Shown piece by piece: positions 51,925-62,867 of a DNA stretch of 64,000 nucleotides. The stretch comes from Prorocentrum cordatum (Eukaryota > Sar > Dinophyceae > Prorocentrales > Prorocentraceae). Below the pieces are notes generated by a model that was given only the letters and a program-made list of their open reading frames with translations, was not told the DNA's origin and ran no database searches. The translations under genes and the position numbers were made by a program. The stretch is from contig CAUYUJ010019370.1 of the NCBI GenBank assembly GCA_963575745.1, forward strand, positions 635,703-699,702, in the 5' to 3' direction. Every line of letters begins with the position of its first letter. Positions within the stretch are counted from its first letter, which is position 1.

Positions 51925-52165
51925 TGTGTCTGTGTTGTGTGTGTGTGTGTGTGTTGTTTTTGTGTGTGTGTTGTGTTTTGTGCTGTGCTCTCCTGTGCAG
52001 TGTTGTGCTGTGCTGTGCTGTGTTATGTTGTGTTGTTTCGTGTCGTGTCGTGTCGTGTTGTGTTGTGTTGTGTGTGTGCTTGTGTGTGTGCGCGCGCGTG
52101 TGTTCGCGCGCGTGTGTGTGTGTGTGTGTGTGTGTTTGTGTGTGTGTGTGCGTGTGTACGGGGGG
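51925..52165. repeat. (TG)n / TGTGC / TCGTG compound microsatellite
   Basis: GTGTGTGTG, TTGTGCTGTGC and GTCGTGTCGTG units on the plus strand. Confidence 0.95.
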
Positions 52166-52413
52166 AGAGAAGCGGTCGCGGAGGCAACGGGTTCTGGGCG
52201 TGTTTCGGTTTTCGGGCGCCCTCTGGAGACCCTCCTCGAGGCCCCAGGCCCGTCCAACCCCAAACTACTCAGGGTGAACGGCTGGCCGCGGGTTCCAGGG
52301 CCCGTTTCAGGCTCCATTTCCTCACGCCAATGGAGGAGGCGGAATGTGTGAAGGATGGCAGCAGCACCTGGCTTCAGGCGTGCGGCGCCGAGGAGGAGGG
52401 AGAGAGGAGGCCG

Positions 52414-52419
<6 letters not shown>

Positions 52420-52494
<75 letters not shown>

Positions 52495-52495
52495 C

Positions 52496-52543
<48 letters not shown>

Positions 52544-52655
52544 GGATGAGGATGAGGATGAGGATGAGGATGAGGATGAGGATGAGGATGAGGATGAGGA
52601 TGAGGGTGAGGATGAGGAGGAGGAGGAGGAGGAGGAGGAGGAGGAGGAGGAGGGA
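52420..52655. repeat. (GAT)n, (GAGGAT)n and (GGA)n microsatellite
   Basis: Three blocks in order: GATGAT to 52540, GATGAG to 52610 and GAGGAG to 52650. Confidence 0.97.
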
Positions 52656-52969
52656 GAAGATGAGGACAGCAGAAGCACTTGGCTTCAAGCTTCTGCTTCC
52701 AGCGCGCGCCCCGCTGCACGGCGAAGAGATGCTTCGTCATATCTCGCCTGGTACCCCATAGGCTAGGTTTGAACTCCTGGGAGGTTGACTTTAGCATCGG
52801 CGCTACATTAGCATTATGTCCGTGGACCTAGGCGGCCTAATTTGGCCTGATTCGGCCGAACCCGCTGTTTATTCCCCACATCCTGAGTGGGGTTCTTGTT
52901 TTCCCAGAACACCCTCTCCTTCCCACCCACCTCCCGCTCCATCTTCCATACAGCACAATATTATTACTA

Positions 52970-53098
52970 CCACACACACCATACCATACCATAGTTCCTA
53001 CCACACATACCATACCATACCATACCATACCATACCACACCATACGTACCATACCGTACCATACCATACCATGGCGTACCATAGCATACCATACCATA
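52970..53098. repeat. (CCATA)n pentanucleotide repeat
   Basis: ACCATACCATACCATACC with occasional ACCACAC and ACGTACC, directly before the 77-bp satellite. Confidence 0.95.
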
Positions 53099-53103
53099 TC
53101 ACT

Positions 53104-55000
53104 GCCCCTCCCACCCCTCCAGGGAGGCCCCGCCTGAGCGAGGAGGGTATCGGAATACCATACTATTTACATGGTTTCGTGCCCCTCCCACCCCTCCAGG
53201 GAGGCCCCGCCTGAGCGAGGAGGGTATCGGAATACCATACTATTTACATGGTTTCGTGCCCCTCCCACCCCTCCAGGGAGGCCCCTGAGCGAGGAGGGTA
53301 TCGGAATACGATAGGGAGGCCATCGGAATACCATACTATTTAGGTTATCGGAATGGTTTCGTGCCCCTCCCACCCCTCCAGGGAGGCCCCGCCTGAGCGA
53401 GGAGGGTATCGGAATACCATACTATTTACATGGTTTCGTGCCCCTCCCACCCCTCCAGGGAGGCCCCGCCTGAGCGAGGAGGGTATCGGAATACCATACT
53501 ATTTACATGGTTTCGTGCCCCTCCCACCCCTCCAGGGAGGCCCCGCCTGAGCGAGGAGGGTATCGGAATACCATACTATTTACATGGTTTCGTGCCCCTC
53601 CCACCCCTCCAGGGAGGCCCCGCCTGAGCGAGGAGGGTATCGGAATACCATACTATTTACATGGTTTCGTGCCCCTCCCACCCCTCCAGGGAGGCCCCGC
53701 CTGAGCGAGGAGGGTATCGGAATACCATACTATTTACATGGTTTCGTGCCCCTCCCACCCCTCCAGGGAGGCCCCGCCTGAGCGAGGAGGGTATCGGAAT
53801 ACCATACTATTTACATGGTTTCGTGCCCCTCCCACCCCTCCAGGGAGGCCCCGCCTGAGCGAGGAGGGTATCGGAATACCATACTATTTACATGGTTTCG
53901 TGCCCCTCCCACCCCTCCAGGGAGGCCCCGCCTGAGCGAGGAGGGTATCGGAATACCATACTATTTACATGGTTTCGTGCCCCTCCCACCCCTCCAGGGA
54001 GGCCCCGCCTGAGCGAGGAGGGTATCGGAATACCATACTATTTACATGGTTTCGTGCCCCTCCCACCCCTCCAGGGAGGCCCCGCCTGAGCGAGGAGGGT
54101 ATCGGAATACCATACTATTTACATGGTTTCGTGCCCCTCCCACCCCTCCAGGGAGGCCCCGCCTGAGCGAGGAGGGTATCGGAATACCATACTATTTACA
54201 TGGTTTCGTGCCCCTCCCACCCCTCCAGGGAGGCCCCGCCTGAGCGAGGAGGGTATCGGAATACCATACTATTTACATGGTTTCGTGCCCCTCCCACCCC
54301 TCCAGGGAGGCCCCGCCTGAGCGAGGAGGGTATCGGAATACCATACTATTTACATGGTTTCGTGCCCCTCCCACCCCTCCAGGGAGGCCCCGCCTGAGCG
54401 AGGAGGGTATCGGAATACCATACTATTTACATGGTTTCGTGCCCCTCCCACCCCTCCAGGGAGGCCCCGCCTGAGCGAGGAGGGTATCGGAATACCATAC
54501 TATTTACATGGTTTCGTGCCCCTCCCACCCCTCCAGGGAGGCCCCGCCTGAGCGAGGAGGGTATCGGAATACCATACTATTTACATGGTTTCGTGCCCCT
54601 CCCACCCCTCCAGGGAGGCCCCGCCTGAGCGAGGAGGGTATCGGAATACCATACTATTTACATGGTTTCGTGCCCCTCCCACCCCTCCAGGGAGGCCCCG
54701 CCTGAGCGAGGAGGGTATCGGAATACCATACTATTTACATGGTTTCGTGCCCCTCCCACCCCTCCAGGGAGGCCCCGCCTGAGCGAGGAGGGTATCGGAA
54801 TACCATACTATTTACATGGTTTCGTGCCCCTCCCACCCCTCCAGGGAGGCCCCGCCTGAGCGAGGAGGGTATCGGAATACCATACTATTTACATGGTTTC
54901 GTGCCCCTCCCACCCCTCCAGGGAGGCCCCGCCTGAGCGAGGAGGGTATCGGAATACCATACTATTTACATGGTTTCGTGCCCCTCCCACCCCTCCTGCG
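53104..55000. repeat. 77-bp tandem repeat, about 24 copies
   Basis: The unit starts GCCCCTCCCACCCCTCCAGG and continues GAGGCCCCGCCTGAGCGAGG, AGGGTATCGGAATACCATAC and TATTTACATGGTTTCGT. Unit starts fall at 53104, 53181, 53258, then every 77 bp from 53363 to 54980. The third unit is altered (105 bp, with a deletion of CGC and an extra ATACGATAGGGAGGCC piece). The 21 units from 53363 look identical. GGTATCGGAATACC is a near-palindrome. The 65-codon frames in each unit are a consequence of the repeat, because 77 is not a multiple of three. Confidence 0.98.
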
Positions 55001-55461
55001 TCGCGAGGAGGGCATCAAGAAAATGGGTCCCACGAAACCGTTAATCTCTTTATGTGGGGAACTCCGTTAGCATAATTGTTTTCATTCCGCTCGGCGGCTG
55101 AACAGCAACGCCCAGTCGGGCGGATCAGTCCTCAACCGTCCCCGCCAAGACCTCCCAGGAGCCGCCTCCTGATCCAGGACTCCCGGGCGGGGGCGTCTAC
55201 CGAGACTCCCGAGGTAATGTCTTTCTCATGACCGTCGACCCCCAGAGGTCTGGACCCCTTCCTGGGGACCAGAGGGCTCCCCTCGCCGCCTCCTCCCCTC
55301 GTGTGTTCGGCCGTGGCCCCGCGTGAGACGCAGCCATCCGGCCCCCGCGCAAAAGAGCACCGAGAGCCGCCAGAGGCCCTGAGGCCGCCAAGGGCCAGTG
55401 GGCGACCTGGGGTCCCCATGGTCGAATGCGGAGCTCAGTCCCCGCTGCCTCCTCCCTCGTG
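55001..55461. other. No gene seen
   Basis: Unique sequence after the satellite, beginning with TGCGTCGCGAGGAGGGCATC, which may be the pre-repeat flank. Minus and plus frames are open, but I recognise nothing. Confidence 0.4.
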
Positions 55462-55653
55462 CCCAGACCCCCTCGAATCGTGGAAGAAACACGGCGGGAG
55501 GTGTTTGACAATCTTCAGCCTCCGGCTGCCCTCGCCGAGCCTCGGGACCGTCAAAGAACGATTCGGGATGAAAAACCGGCCCTGGCCATGGGGAAGCGGT
55601 CGGGACCTCCAGGGATCGCGTATGGAACAAATCAAGACATCGCATGCCTGTGG
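55462..55653 (+). mobile_element. Inverted-repeat element IR-E, copy 3
   Basis: CCCAGACCCCCTCGAATCGT, GGCGGGAGGTGTTTGAC, CCTCGGGACCGTCAAAGAAC and GATTCGGGATGAAAAACCGG, then GGAACAAATCAAGACATCGC and ATGCCTGTGG. The best preserved IR-E interior in the window. Confidence 0.78.
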
Positions 55654-55765
55654 TTGCTTCCTCCCTCATCCCGCTTTCCCCTCGCCCCTGTCTGGGCTCC
55701 CCCCACCTGTCTTGCGCGGTTCCGCTCCTTGCTGCTGCAGCTTCCTTCCGGCCTGACCATTGCAG

Positions 55766-55919
55766 AGGCAGGAGTGCGCTCCCTGCAGAGGAAGGGCTGG
55801 TGCCACCGCCAACGGATCATGTTGCAAACGCTAGGCATTCTTATGTTCCTCCTCCTTTCGATGAGTCGAAGAGGATTGGGGAGGAGGTGGAGCTTGCTTG
55901 CGACCTCTCGCTGAAGTCG
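55766..55919 (+). CDS. Candidate exon, unknown protein
   Basis: After TTCCTTCCGGCCTGACCATTGCAG-type acceptor sequence (AG at 55764-55765) the frame reads GRSALPAEEGLVPPPTDHVA, NARHSYVPPPFDESKRIGEE and VELACDLSLKS, stopping at TCG|GTGAGG, a textbook donor (55920). Composition and both splice sites look genuine, and there is no repeat. I do not recognise the family. It may be an upstream exon of the gene whose CCCH exon begins near 63.7 kb, on the same strand, but nothing proves it. Confidence 0.5.
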
Positions 55920-56224
55920 GTGAGGTCGATCGGGCGCTGTTGTATCATGGGGCCTCCTTCCAAGTGAACCGTACTACGACCTCCAAGGGTCCACACTTTA
56001 GGGCATCAACTCGTTTGGCTGCGTTTACCCCGGCCGCTTACGTCAGTAGCGGCTTTCCCGTTTTGGTTTGACTTGCTCCTCAATGGTTTGAGTTTGGTCT
56101 AGTCGGCTTCTGTGGTCTGGTCTGATTCCCCAAACTTTGCTTGCACTAAGAGATTCGGATTCCTCTTTCTAAGGAATTGGGTGGGTCCAGGGAGTGTTTG
56201 CCACTTTGCCGCCCTTTTCTTCCT

Positions 56225-56512
56225 CGCTGCCGCCTCGTTTGCCGGGTGAGTCGGGCGGGTTATCGCTATGTTGCCGCCCGTTGCCGCCTCGTTGCCGGCC
56301 GCCTCGTGCGCTGGGCAGGTCCTGCGAGATTTCACCACATTGCTGCCCGTTGCCGCCTCTTTGCCGCCTTGTGCGCTAGGTGGGTCCAGCGAGATTTCGC
56401 CACGTTGCCGCCCGTTGCCGCCTCGTTGCCGCTTCGTTTCAGCCTCGTGCGCTGGGTGGGTCGGGCGAGTTTTCGCCACGCTGCCGCCCGTTGCCTCCTC
56501 GTTGGCGCCTCT
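56225..56512. repeat. CCGTTGCCGCCTCGTTGCCGC tandem repeat
   Basis: Four units of about 65-70 bp with CGTTGCCGCCCGTTGCCGCC, TCGTGCGCTGGGTGGGTC and GGCGAGTTTTCGCCAC. Confidence 0.75.
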
Positions 56513-56852
56513 AGCTTGCACCTCATAGTTTCCACCACTTAGCTTGCACCACATAGCTTATACACATCCACAGTGCAGCAACCTATTTGTTTGTTGGCCC
56601 ACGCTGGCTAACACATGATGTAGGCGTGTGCTTTCACGGGAAGGTGAAGGGAAGTGTGCGCGGTTGATGCCTCCGGTTGCCATAATTATGCTCAAGCCTC
56701 TTGCTCTCTGATGCGTCGATGGACCTGGTCCAACTTCAGGACCGATCCCCGATCCCTGTCCTCGCGCTGGGGCTTGCCTGGGTCGGCTGGCAGGCAGTCG
56801 AGCTCGGCCTGGCCGCCGCGGGGCCGCCCGGCCTCTCGGGCGAGCGCCAGGT

Positions 56853-57310
56853 GTTGAAAAGGAGCCGCCCTCTATCCGTGAAATTCTTGGAAACGTTTAC
56901 AAAGAATGTGCGCGGCGCTAAGGCGAGGGCCACATTTTGAAAAGGAACCGCCCTCAATCCGAGAAGCTCTTGTGAACTTTTATAAAGACGGTGCGCGGCG
57001 CTAAGGCGGGAGCCACATTTTGAAAACCAACCGCCCTCAATCCGTGAAGCCCTTGCAACTGTTTACACAGAATGTGCGCGGCGCTACGGCGGGAGCCACA
57101 TGTTGAAAACCACCCGCCCTCAATCTACGAAGCTCCGGTAATTGTGTACAAAGAGTGTGCGCGGCGCTAATGCGAGAGCCACATTTTGAAAATCATCCGC
57201 CCTCAATCCGTGAAACTATTGCAGTTTGTAAAAACGAATGAAGCCCGGCGCTAAGGCGAGAGCCACATTTTGAAAACGACCCGCCCTCCATCGGTGAAAC
57301 TTTTGTTATT
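56853..57310. repeat. About 80-bp tandem repeat, six copies
   Basis: Each unit has GAAAACCAACCGCCCTCAAT, CCGTGAAGC, GTTTACAAAGAATGTGCGCG and GCGCTAAGGCGAGAGCCACA. Related to the eroded units at 12690-13080. Confidence 0.85.
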
Positions 57311-57409
57311 TTGAAGCTTCAGAGTTATAAATGGTGAGGAAGTCTCAGGCGAAACACCTGGCCCGCCCAAAAAATTGGCCCCGGGGTGCGACAGCGAGGA
57401 GTTTTTTGT

Positions 57410-57500
57410 AATGAGGAGGAGGAGGAGGAGGAGGAGGAGGAGGAGGAGGAGGAGAAGGAGGAGGGAAAGGAGGAGGAGGAGGAGGAGGAGCCCCTCTTCG
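57410..57500. repeat. (GGA)n array
   Basis: GGAGGAGGAGG for about 85 bp. Confidence 0.95.
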
Positions 57501-57709
57501 GCCCCTCAGTCCGCAGCGCGCGAACGGCTCAAGCGCCGCCGCCTAACTGCGGGTGCCTGGCCACCCCCCGCACCCCCCATTCGGGCATGGAATGGCGCCC
57601 GACGGGGGCGCCGCAGACGCTCGTGTCCCCCCTGCCGACGCCCTTCTCGCTACTCCTCCTCACCGCACAAAGAATAGAGGATCGAATAAGGATCGAGGAG
57701 GACGAGGCG

Positions 57710-57920
57710 GAAGACGAGGCTGAGAAGGAGGAGGAGGAGGAGGTGGAGGAGGAGGAGGAGGAGACGGAGGAGGACGAGGAAGAGGAGGAGGAGGAGGATT
57801 GGCTCGATTCGACTCCTCAATCAGCACCGTGAGGAGGAGGAGCAGGAGGAGGAGAAGGAGGAGGGGAGCGGGATGACGAGGAGGAGGAGGAGAAGGAGGA
57901 GGAGGAGGAGGGAGGAAAAG
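57710..57920. repeat. GGA/GAGGAC purine tract
   Basis: GAGGAGGAGGAG and GACGAGGAAGAGG units leading into the long GAT array. Confidence 0.9.
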
Positions 57921-57934
57921 GGAGGAGTGCAAAG

Positions 57935-58441
57935 GATGATGAGTATGATCATGATGAACATGATGATGGAGATGATGATGCTGCTGATGATGATGATGAT
58001 GATGATGATGATGCTGATGCTGATGCTGATGATGCTGATGATGATGGTGATGATGGTGCTGATGCCGATGCTGATGCTGGTCATGATGCTGATGATGATG
58101 ATAAGTGACTATTATGATGATGGTGATGCTGATGCTGATGCTGATGATGATGATGATGATGATAATGCTGATGATGATGTTGATGGTGATAATGATGATG
58201 ATGGTGATGGTGATGGTTACGGTGATGGTGGTGATAACGATGGCTATGCCGATGATGATAATGACGATGATGCTAATGACGCTGATGACAATGATGGTGG
58301 TGATGATGCTGCTGGTGATGCTGCTGATGATGATGAGTATGATACTGACAATGATGATGATGCTGATGGTGATGGTGATGGTGACGGTGATGCTGATCAT
58401 GCTGATGATGGTGGTGGTGATGGTGATGATGTTCATGAAGC

Positions 58442-58493
<52 letters not shown>

Positions 58494-58830
58494 CATGATA
58501 CTGATGATGATGATGCTGCTGATGATGATGATGCTCATGATGAAGATGATGCTTATGCTGCTGATGATGATGCTGATGATGATGATGATGCTGATGATGA
58601 TGATGATGATGACGATGATGATTATGATTAATGTGATGATGATGATGACGATGCTGCTGATGATGATCATGATGCTGCTGATACTGATGCTGATGCTGAT
58701 GATGACGATGATGCTGATGATGCTGATGATGACGATGATGCTGATGATGCTGATGATCATGATGGTGATGGTGATGGTGTGGTGATGATGCTGATGCTGG
58801 TGCTGATGCTGATGCTGATGCTGCTCATGA
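57935..58830. repeat. 0.9-kb (GAT)n/(GCTGAT)n compound microsatellite
   Basis: GATGATGCTGATG, GATGGTGATG and GATCATGATGCTG variants. Open in several frames on both strands. Confidence 0.97.
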
Positions 58831-58837
58831 TGGTGAT

Positions 58838-59120
58838 GATTAGGAGGAGGAGGAGGAGGAGGAGGAGGAGGAGGAGGAGGAGGAGGAGGGGGGGGGAGAG
58901 GACCAGGAGGAGTGGGGAGGAGGACCAGGAGGAGGAGGAGGAGGAGGAGGAGGAGGAAGAGGAGGAGGAAGAGGAGGAGTAGGAGGAGGAGGAGGAGGAG
59001 GGAGGATGGAGGAAAGGGAGAACGGATGAGGAGGAGGAGGAGGAGGAGGAGGAGGAGGAGGAGGAGGAGGAGGAGGAGGAGGGGGAGGAGGAGGAGGAGG
59101 AGGAGGGGGAGGAGGGAGAC
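58838..59120. repeat. (GGA)n array, 280 bp
   Basis: GGAGGAGGAGG with short breaks (ACCAGGAGGAGTGGGG), directly after the GAT array. Confidence 0.95.
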
Positions 59121-59582
59121 GCTTTGATTAGCGGGAAACGCAGAAACGCAGGGGGAGGAGGAGGACCTCCTGCCCCGACCCCCGACGTCGCGGTTTCCTC
59201 ACAGCGAGGACCCCCCGAGGTCTCGCCAGGGCTTCTCAGCGCGAGAGTCGTTTGTTGGCGGCTCTGGGGGCCCTGCGAGCGCACCCCCGGGAACCTTGCC
59301 GTGATTTTGGTCAGGCTCGGGGTTGCGCTTGCCTTAGCAAGCCCCCCGCGAGTAGTCGCAGCTGGCCTCAACAGGCCTCCTCGAGTTGTCCAGGGCGGTC
59401 GCAGCACCTCAACCCTGGGGCGCGGAGTGCCCCAGGGACGCAGCCGGAGGCGGCGCCTGGGAGCTGAGACCGCCCCAGACTACTCGGGGGGGCTGTTGAG
59501 GCCAGCTGAAACCACCTCGGGAGGCCATCTGCGCGCAACCCGAAGCCTCATCCCCTAGACCCACAGCGTCGTGTTTTTTCTA

Positions 59583-59747
59583 GAAAGGTGGGCCCCTGGA
59601 GGTCCCGACCCCTTCCCTGGCACATCATTTTCAGCCCGGGTCGTTTTTTGATGGCCCCGGGGCTTGCTGAGGACCCCCAGAGGCCGCAGGTGGCCGAAGC
59701 ATCCCGTCGTGATTTTTGTCACGACTCGAGCTCGAGGGGGGTCTGGG
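59583..59747 (-). mobile_element. Inverted-repeat element IR-E, copy 4 (reverse)
   Basis: CCCCTGGAGGTCCCGACCCC, CCCGGGTCGTTTTTTGATGG and CATCCCGTCGTGATTTTTGT with GGGGGGTCTGGG are the reverse complement of IR-E. The left terminus is lost. Confidence 0.65.
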
Positions 59748-59927
59748 CGTCACCCTCCTCCCCATCTTCCTCCCCCTTCCTCGTCCCCAGATCCGACGTT
59801 GCAAACTCACGACCTGAGCCCGAGACCCGATTTATCGTGTTTTTTTGTCCAGCCAGATCGAGCTGTGATGGCCCTGGGGCCCGACGCTGGGCGAGAACAG
59901 ATGCAGCGCCCAGATCTCGGGGCCCTC

Positions 59928-60000
59928 CTCCTCCTCCTCCTCCTCCTCCTCCTCCTCCTCCTCTTCCTCCTCCTCCTCCTCCTCCTCCTCCTCCTCCTTC
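59928..60000. repeat. (TCC)n array
   Basis: CTCCTCCTCC for about 70 bp. Here the pyrimidine strand is the plus strand, opposite to most GGA arrays in the window. Confidence 0.95.
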
Positions 60001-60253
60001 CTGCTCTTCCTCCTTGGCCTCCCCCTCCCCTCCCCCAGCCTCCCTCTCCCTCCTCCCCCCCCTCTCGACGACGCGGCTGCCCGCGCGGAGGGCGCGGCCC
60101 GCCTGCGCCGGGCCCGGCTCGCCTCCTGGTGCCGCTGCTGCGAAGGAAGCGTGGAGCCCGGGGACGCGATCTTCCCCGTGGCTGGCGGGCGCGGCCCGGG
60201 GGAGGAGGCCCCGCTCGGGATCGGGGCTCAAGCGACGGGGGCCAATGCAAACG

Positions 60254-60411
60254 TTACCAGACTCGAACGTATCCCTATCCCTAAGATCGACGCGCCAAAA
60301 GGCGATGACAATCTTAGGGATTCCCCCTCAAAAAATAAGGGAATCCCTAAGATCGGCATCGTGATGAGGAGATGCCCAGCATAGGGATAGGGATATGTTC
60401 CAGGCTGGTAA
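60254..60411 (+). mobile_element. Inverted-repeat element IR-B, complete copy with target-site duplication
   Basis: 158 bp from TTACCAGACTCGAACGTATC, then CCTATCCCTAAGATCGACGC, to GGGATATGTTCCAGGCTGGT and AA. The first and last 33 bp are inverted. Flanked by AAACG on both sides (60249-60253 and 60412-60416). An internal hairpin, GGGATTCCCC...GGGAATCCC, surrounds TCAAAAAATAA. Non-coding. Confidence 0.92.
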
Positions 60412-61017
60412 AAACGGGGGTCAGCCAGGGCACCGGATCCTGCTGGATCCTGCGAAGACCCCCTCTGGCCGACCCGGGTCAGCGAGCCGCTCGTCGTGGC
60501 CGCGAGGCGGCCGCGCATCTTGGCGGACCCGGGTCTGCGAAGACCTGCGTTGCAGTTGTTTTTCCTGCATCGCAGTTTTTTGGTTTCCGGCTGACCCGGG
60601 TTTGGATTGACCCGGGTCAGAAGATCCCCGACTGGAAGGGGCGCCTCGGGGTTCGAGGTTCGAGGTTCGAGGTTCGAGGTGAGGTCTTCGGGTGCTTCTC
60701 GCACGCGCCCGGACATCTGCCAGCCTCGGGCTGCTCTCCAGCAGCTGCGCCTCGCCGAGGGCATTCCAGGGGTGCCCGGGCTCGCCCCGAAGGGCCGCCA
60801 GAAGCCCGAGGCGTGGCCCGAAGACCAGAGAGCGGCAGAGCTTCCCCGTGATGGACGGGCGCCGCTACCCTCCGCCCGTTTTCGCCCGTTCTCGGTCTCC
60901 TGGGAGGTCCTCGGCGCCACCGCTGGATCCGCTTCGACGTCCTGGTCAGAGGGGGCACCCCAGGAGAGGTCCGGGAGGCAGCGGCCTCCGTGAACTTGGC
61001 TTTCCCCCCAGAGGCTC

Positions 61018-61166
61018 TCGGGGGTCCGCGCGCGGACTCCTTGGGTCTGCGGTGTCCCCCCGTCCCCCCTGGCGGCGCCTCCGGCGCCGCTGGCCCCGCG
61101 CGCTCCGCACGCCAGGCAGGGGGCCCAGCGCCGACTCGACCTCCAGAGATCCGCGTGGACCTCCCA
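61018..61166. mobile_element. Inverted-repeat element IR-D, copy 3
   Basis: GGGGGTCCGCGCGCGGACTC at the left and GATCCGCGTGGACCTCCC at the right, with GGCGGCGCCTCCGGCGCCGC in the centre as in the copy at 9676. The arms are more diverged than in copy 1. Confidence 0.65.
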
Positions 61167-61182
61167 AAGCTTCTGGACCTCC

Positions 61183-61243
61183 TCCTCCTCCTCCTCCTCC
61201 TCCTCCTCCTCCTCCTCCTCCTCCTCCTCCTCCTCCCCCTCGG
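61183..61243. repeat. (TCC)n array
   Basis: CTCCTCCTCC for about 60 bp. Confidence 0.95.
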
Positions 61244-61703
61244 ATCGTCTACTGAATTGATCTACCCCGATGTTGATTTTCTCGTCGAGTCATACGCAGG
61301 ATGTTTGTAGATCTACGAACGTGCTGCGCATCTCTCATGGACTCGACGAGAAAACCCATCTGGGCTAGATCAGTTCCTGTAGTCGATCCCCCAAAAGAGT
61401 TCTGCCCCCCCGGAAGGCCAGGCGCAGCGGCCTGTCGTGGATCCACCTCGGCTGCGCCGAGGCGCCGAAGAGTCCGGGGCAACGTCAGCCAGGGGGGGGG
61501 GATAGCTGGGCTCAAGGGGGGGGCTGCATCGACCCGCAGGCGCCCACTCATCGCCCATGAGGGCCTGACGGCTCACCCCGCCAAAGGAGCGCGCGGATGC
61601 GTTACCCGCGGGCCTGTCGCCGATCTATCGGCGATGCATCGCCGATTCCGGCCCGATGCTTCTGCCCCCTGAGGCGGTCCCTTCCCCTAACGCTGCCCCT
61701 CTC

Positions 61704-62103
61704 GGCGGCGAGCCTGGGCGGGGAAGTGAAAGGGGGCAGGCGCGATCGGAGAAGGGGGCAGGCATAATCAGAAGGTGGCGGGGCTTCTCAGAAGCCTTCG
61801 CGCCTTGTGAGAAGTCTTCTGAGCCTTCTCCGAAGAGACATGCGGCTTCTCAGAAGGCGCGGGGGCTTTTGAGAAGCCCCGCCGCCTTCTGAGAAGGCCT
61901 GACCCTACCCCTTCCTTCAGATCTGATGTTGCCAAAACATGCAACATCGCAAACAATCACCACTGGCGCCCCAGACCACATCTTTCTGCGTCATTTTTCG
62001 AGTCGGACTGATCTGTGGGTGTCCCGAGCCCCGGAACCAAGCACGCCCGTTGAGCAAAACATGCACCGTCAACATCTCAGGGTTCCCCCCCGGGCTCGCC
62101 GCC
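61704..62103. mobile_element. Inverted-repeat element IR-G, copy 2 (long)
   Basis: GGCGGCGAGCCTGGGCGGGG at the left and CCCCCCCGGGCTCGCCGCC at the right. The left half has CTTCTCAGAAG hairpin units as in copy 1. The right half (61920-62080) is extra sequence. Both copies are followed by AAG. Confidence 0.65.
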
Positions 62104-62351
62104 AAGCTTCATCGTAGGAGGGGAATGCATCCACCACCGGTTCCCTCGACCTCCTCCCTCCGCGCCCCTCCGTGCTGCAAGCACCGCGGCGGCAGACGCG
62201 GCAGCGGGCCTGCCGCACGGGTGGCGCGGAGGGTGGAGGGCAAGGGCGAACCAGACAACTAGACATGCGGCGTGTTTAATCCTCACAGGACAGCTCGGGT
62301 CTAGTCCTCCTAGATGGGTCCGAGTATGTGAGGCCCGAGTAGATGGGACCC

Positions 62352-62547
62352 AGGCCTCCCAGAAGGGGTCCTAGTCGATGGGGTCGGAAGATCTCGCCGC
62401 ATCGCCGATGCAGCGTCGCTGCGGCTCGATGTGCAGCCCGATTCTCTCCACGCCGACGGCGCCGATGCCCCGCCGACGTCGCTGATGCATCGCGGATGCG
62501 GCGAGATCTGTCGACCGCATCTACTCGGACCGCATCAAGGAGGCCTC
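62352..62547. mobile_element. Inverted-repeat element IR-F, copy 2
   Basis: AGGCCTCCCAGAAGGGGTCC, GATGGGGTCGGAAGATCTCG and CGCCGACGGCGCCGATGC, with the right arm CATCTACTCGGACCGCATCA then AGGAGGCCT. Confidence 0.75.
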
Positions 62548-62574
62548 CAATGGGGTGGTTGTATTTGGAGAGGT

Positions 62575-62746
62575 AGCCCAGGCATGCTGGCGTCGTGCAC
62601 ACAATCACGGCTAGAGGTTTTGGATGATTGTCGGCCTTTGGGGGCCAAGGGGCCCGGGACCGTCAGAAAAGAATTCGGGATTCAGAACCGGCGCTGGAGA
62701 AAGAGTCCCGCACATATGAAGCTTAACACATCGCACGTCTGGGCTG
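62575..62746 (+). mobile_element. Inverted-repeat element IR-E, copy 5
   Basis: 172 bp from AGCCCAGGCATGCTGGCGTC to ACATCGCACGTCTGGGCT. The ends are inverted (AGCCCAG...CTGGGCT). The interior has GGGACCGTCAGAAAAGAATT and CGGGATTCAGAACCGG. Confidence 0.78.
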
Positions 62747-62867
62747 AAGTCAGGAGCTCCCGACCCGCCTCGCGCACCCTGCACACCGCGGCCGCCATGC
62801 CCAAAGTGTGCAGGTGCTCCCTGGGGGTCCCGTCTCGCGCTCTCGGGTGGGGACCGCCCGACGCAAA

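Noticed and set aside
53353-55070. Twenty overlapping 65-codon frames with identical sequence
   Set aside because: They are the same 77-bp repeat read in rotating frames, with no gene context.
57935-58830. Asp-rich and Met-rich frames across the GAT array
   Set aside because: Unlike 4470-4600, no non-repetitive coding-like sequence leads into it.
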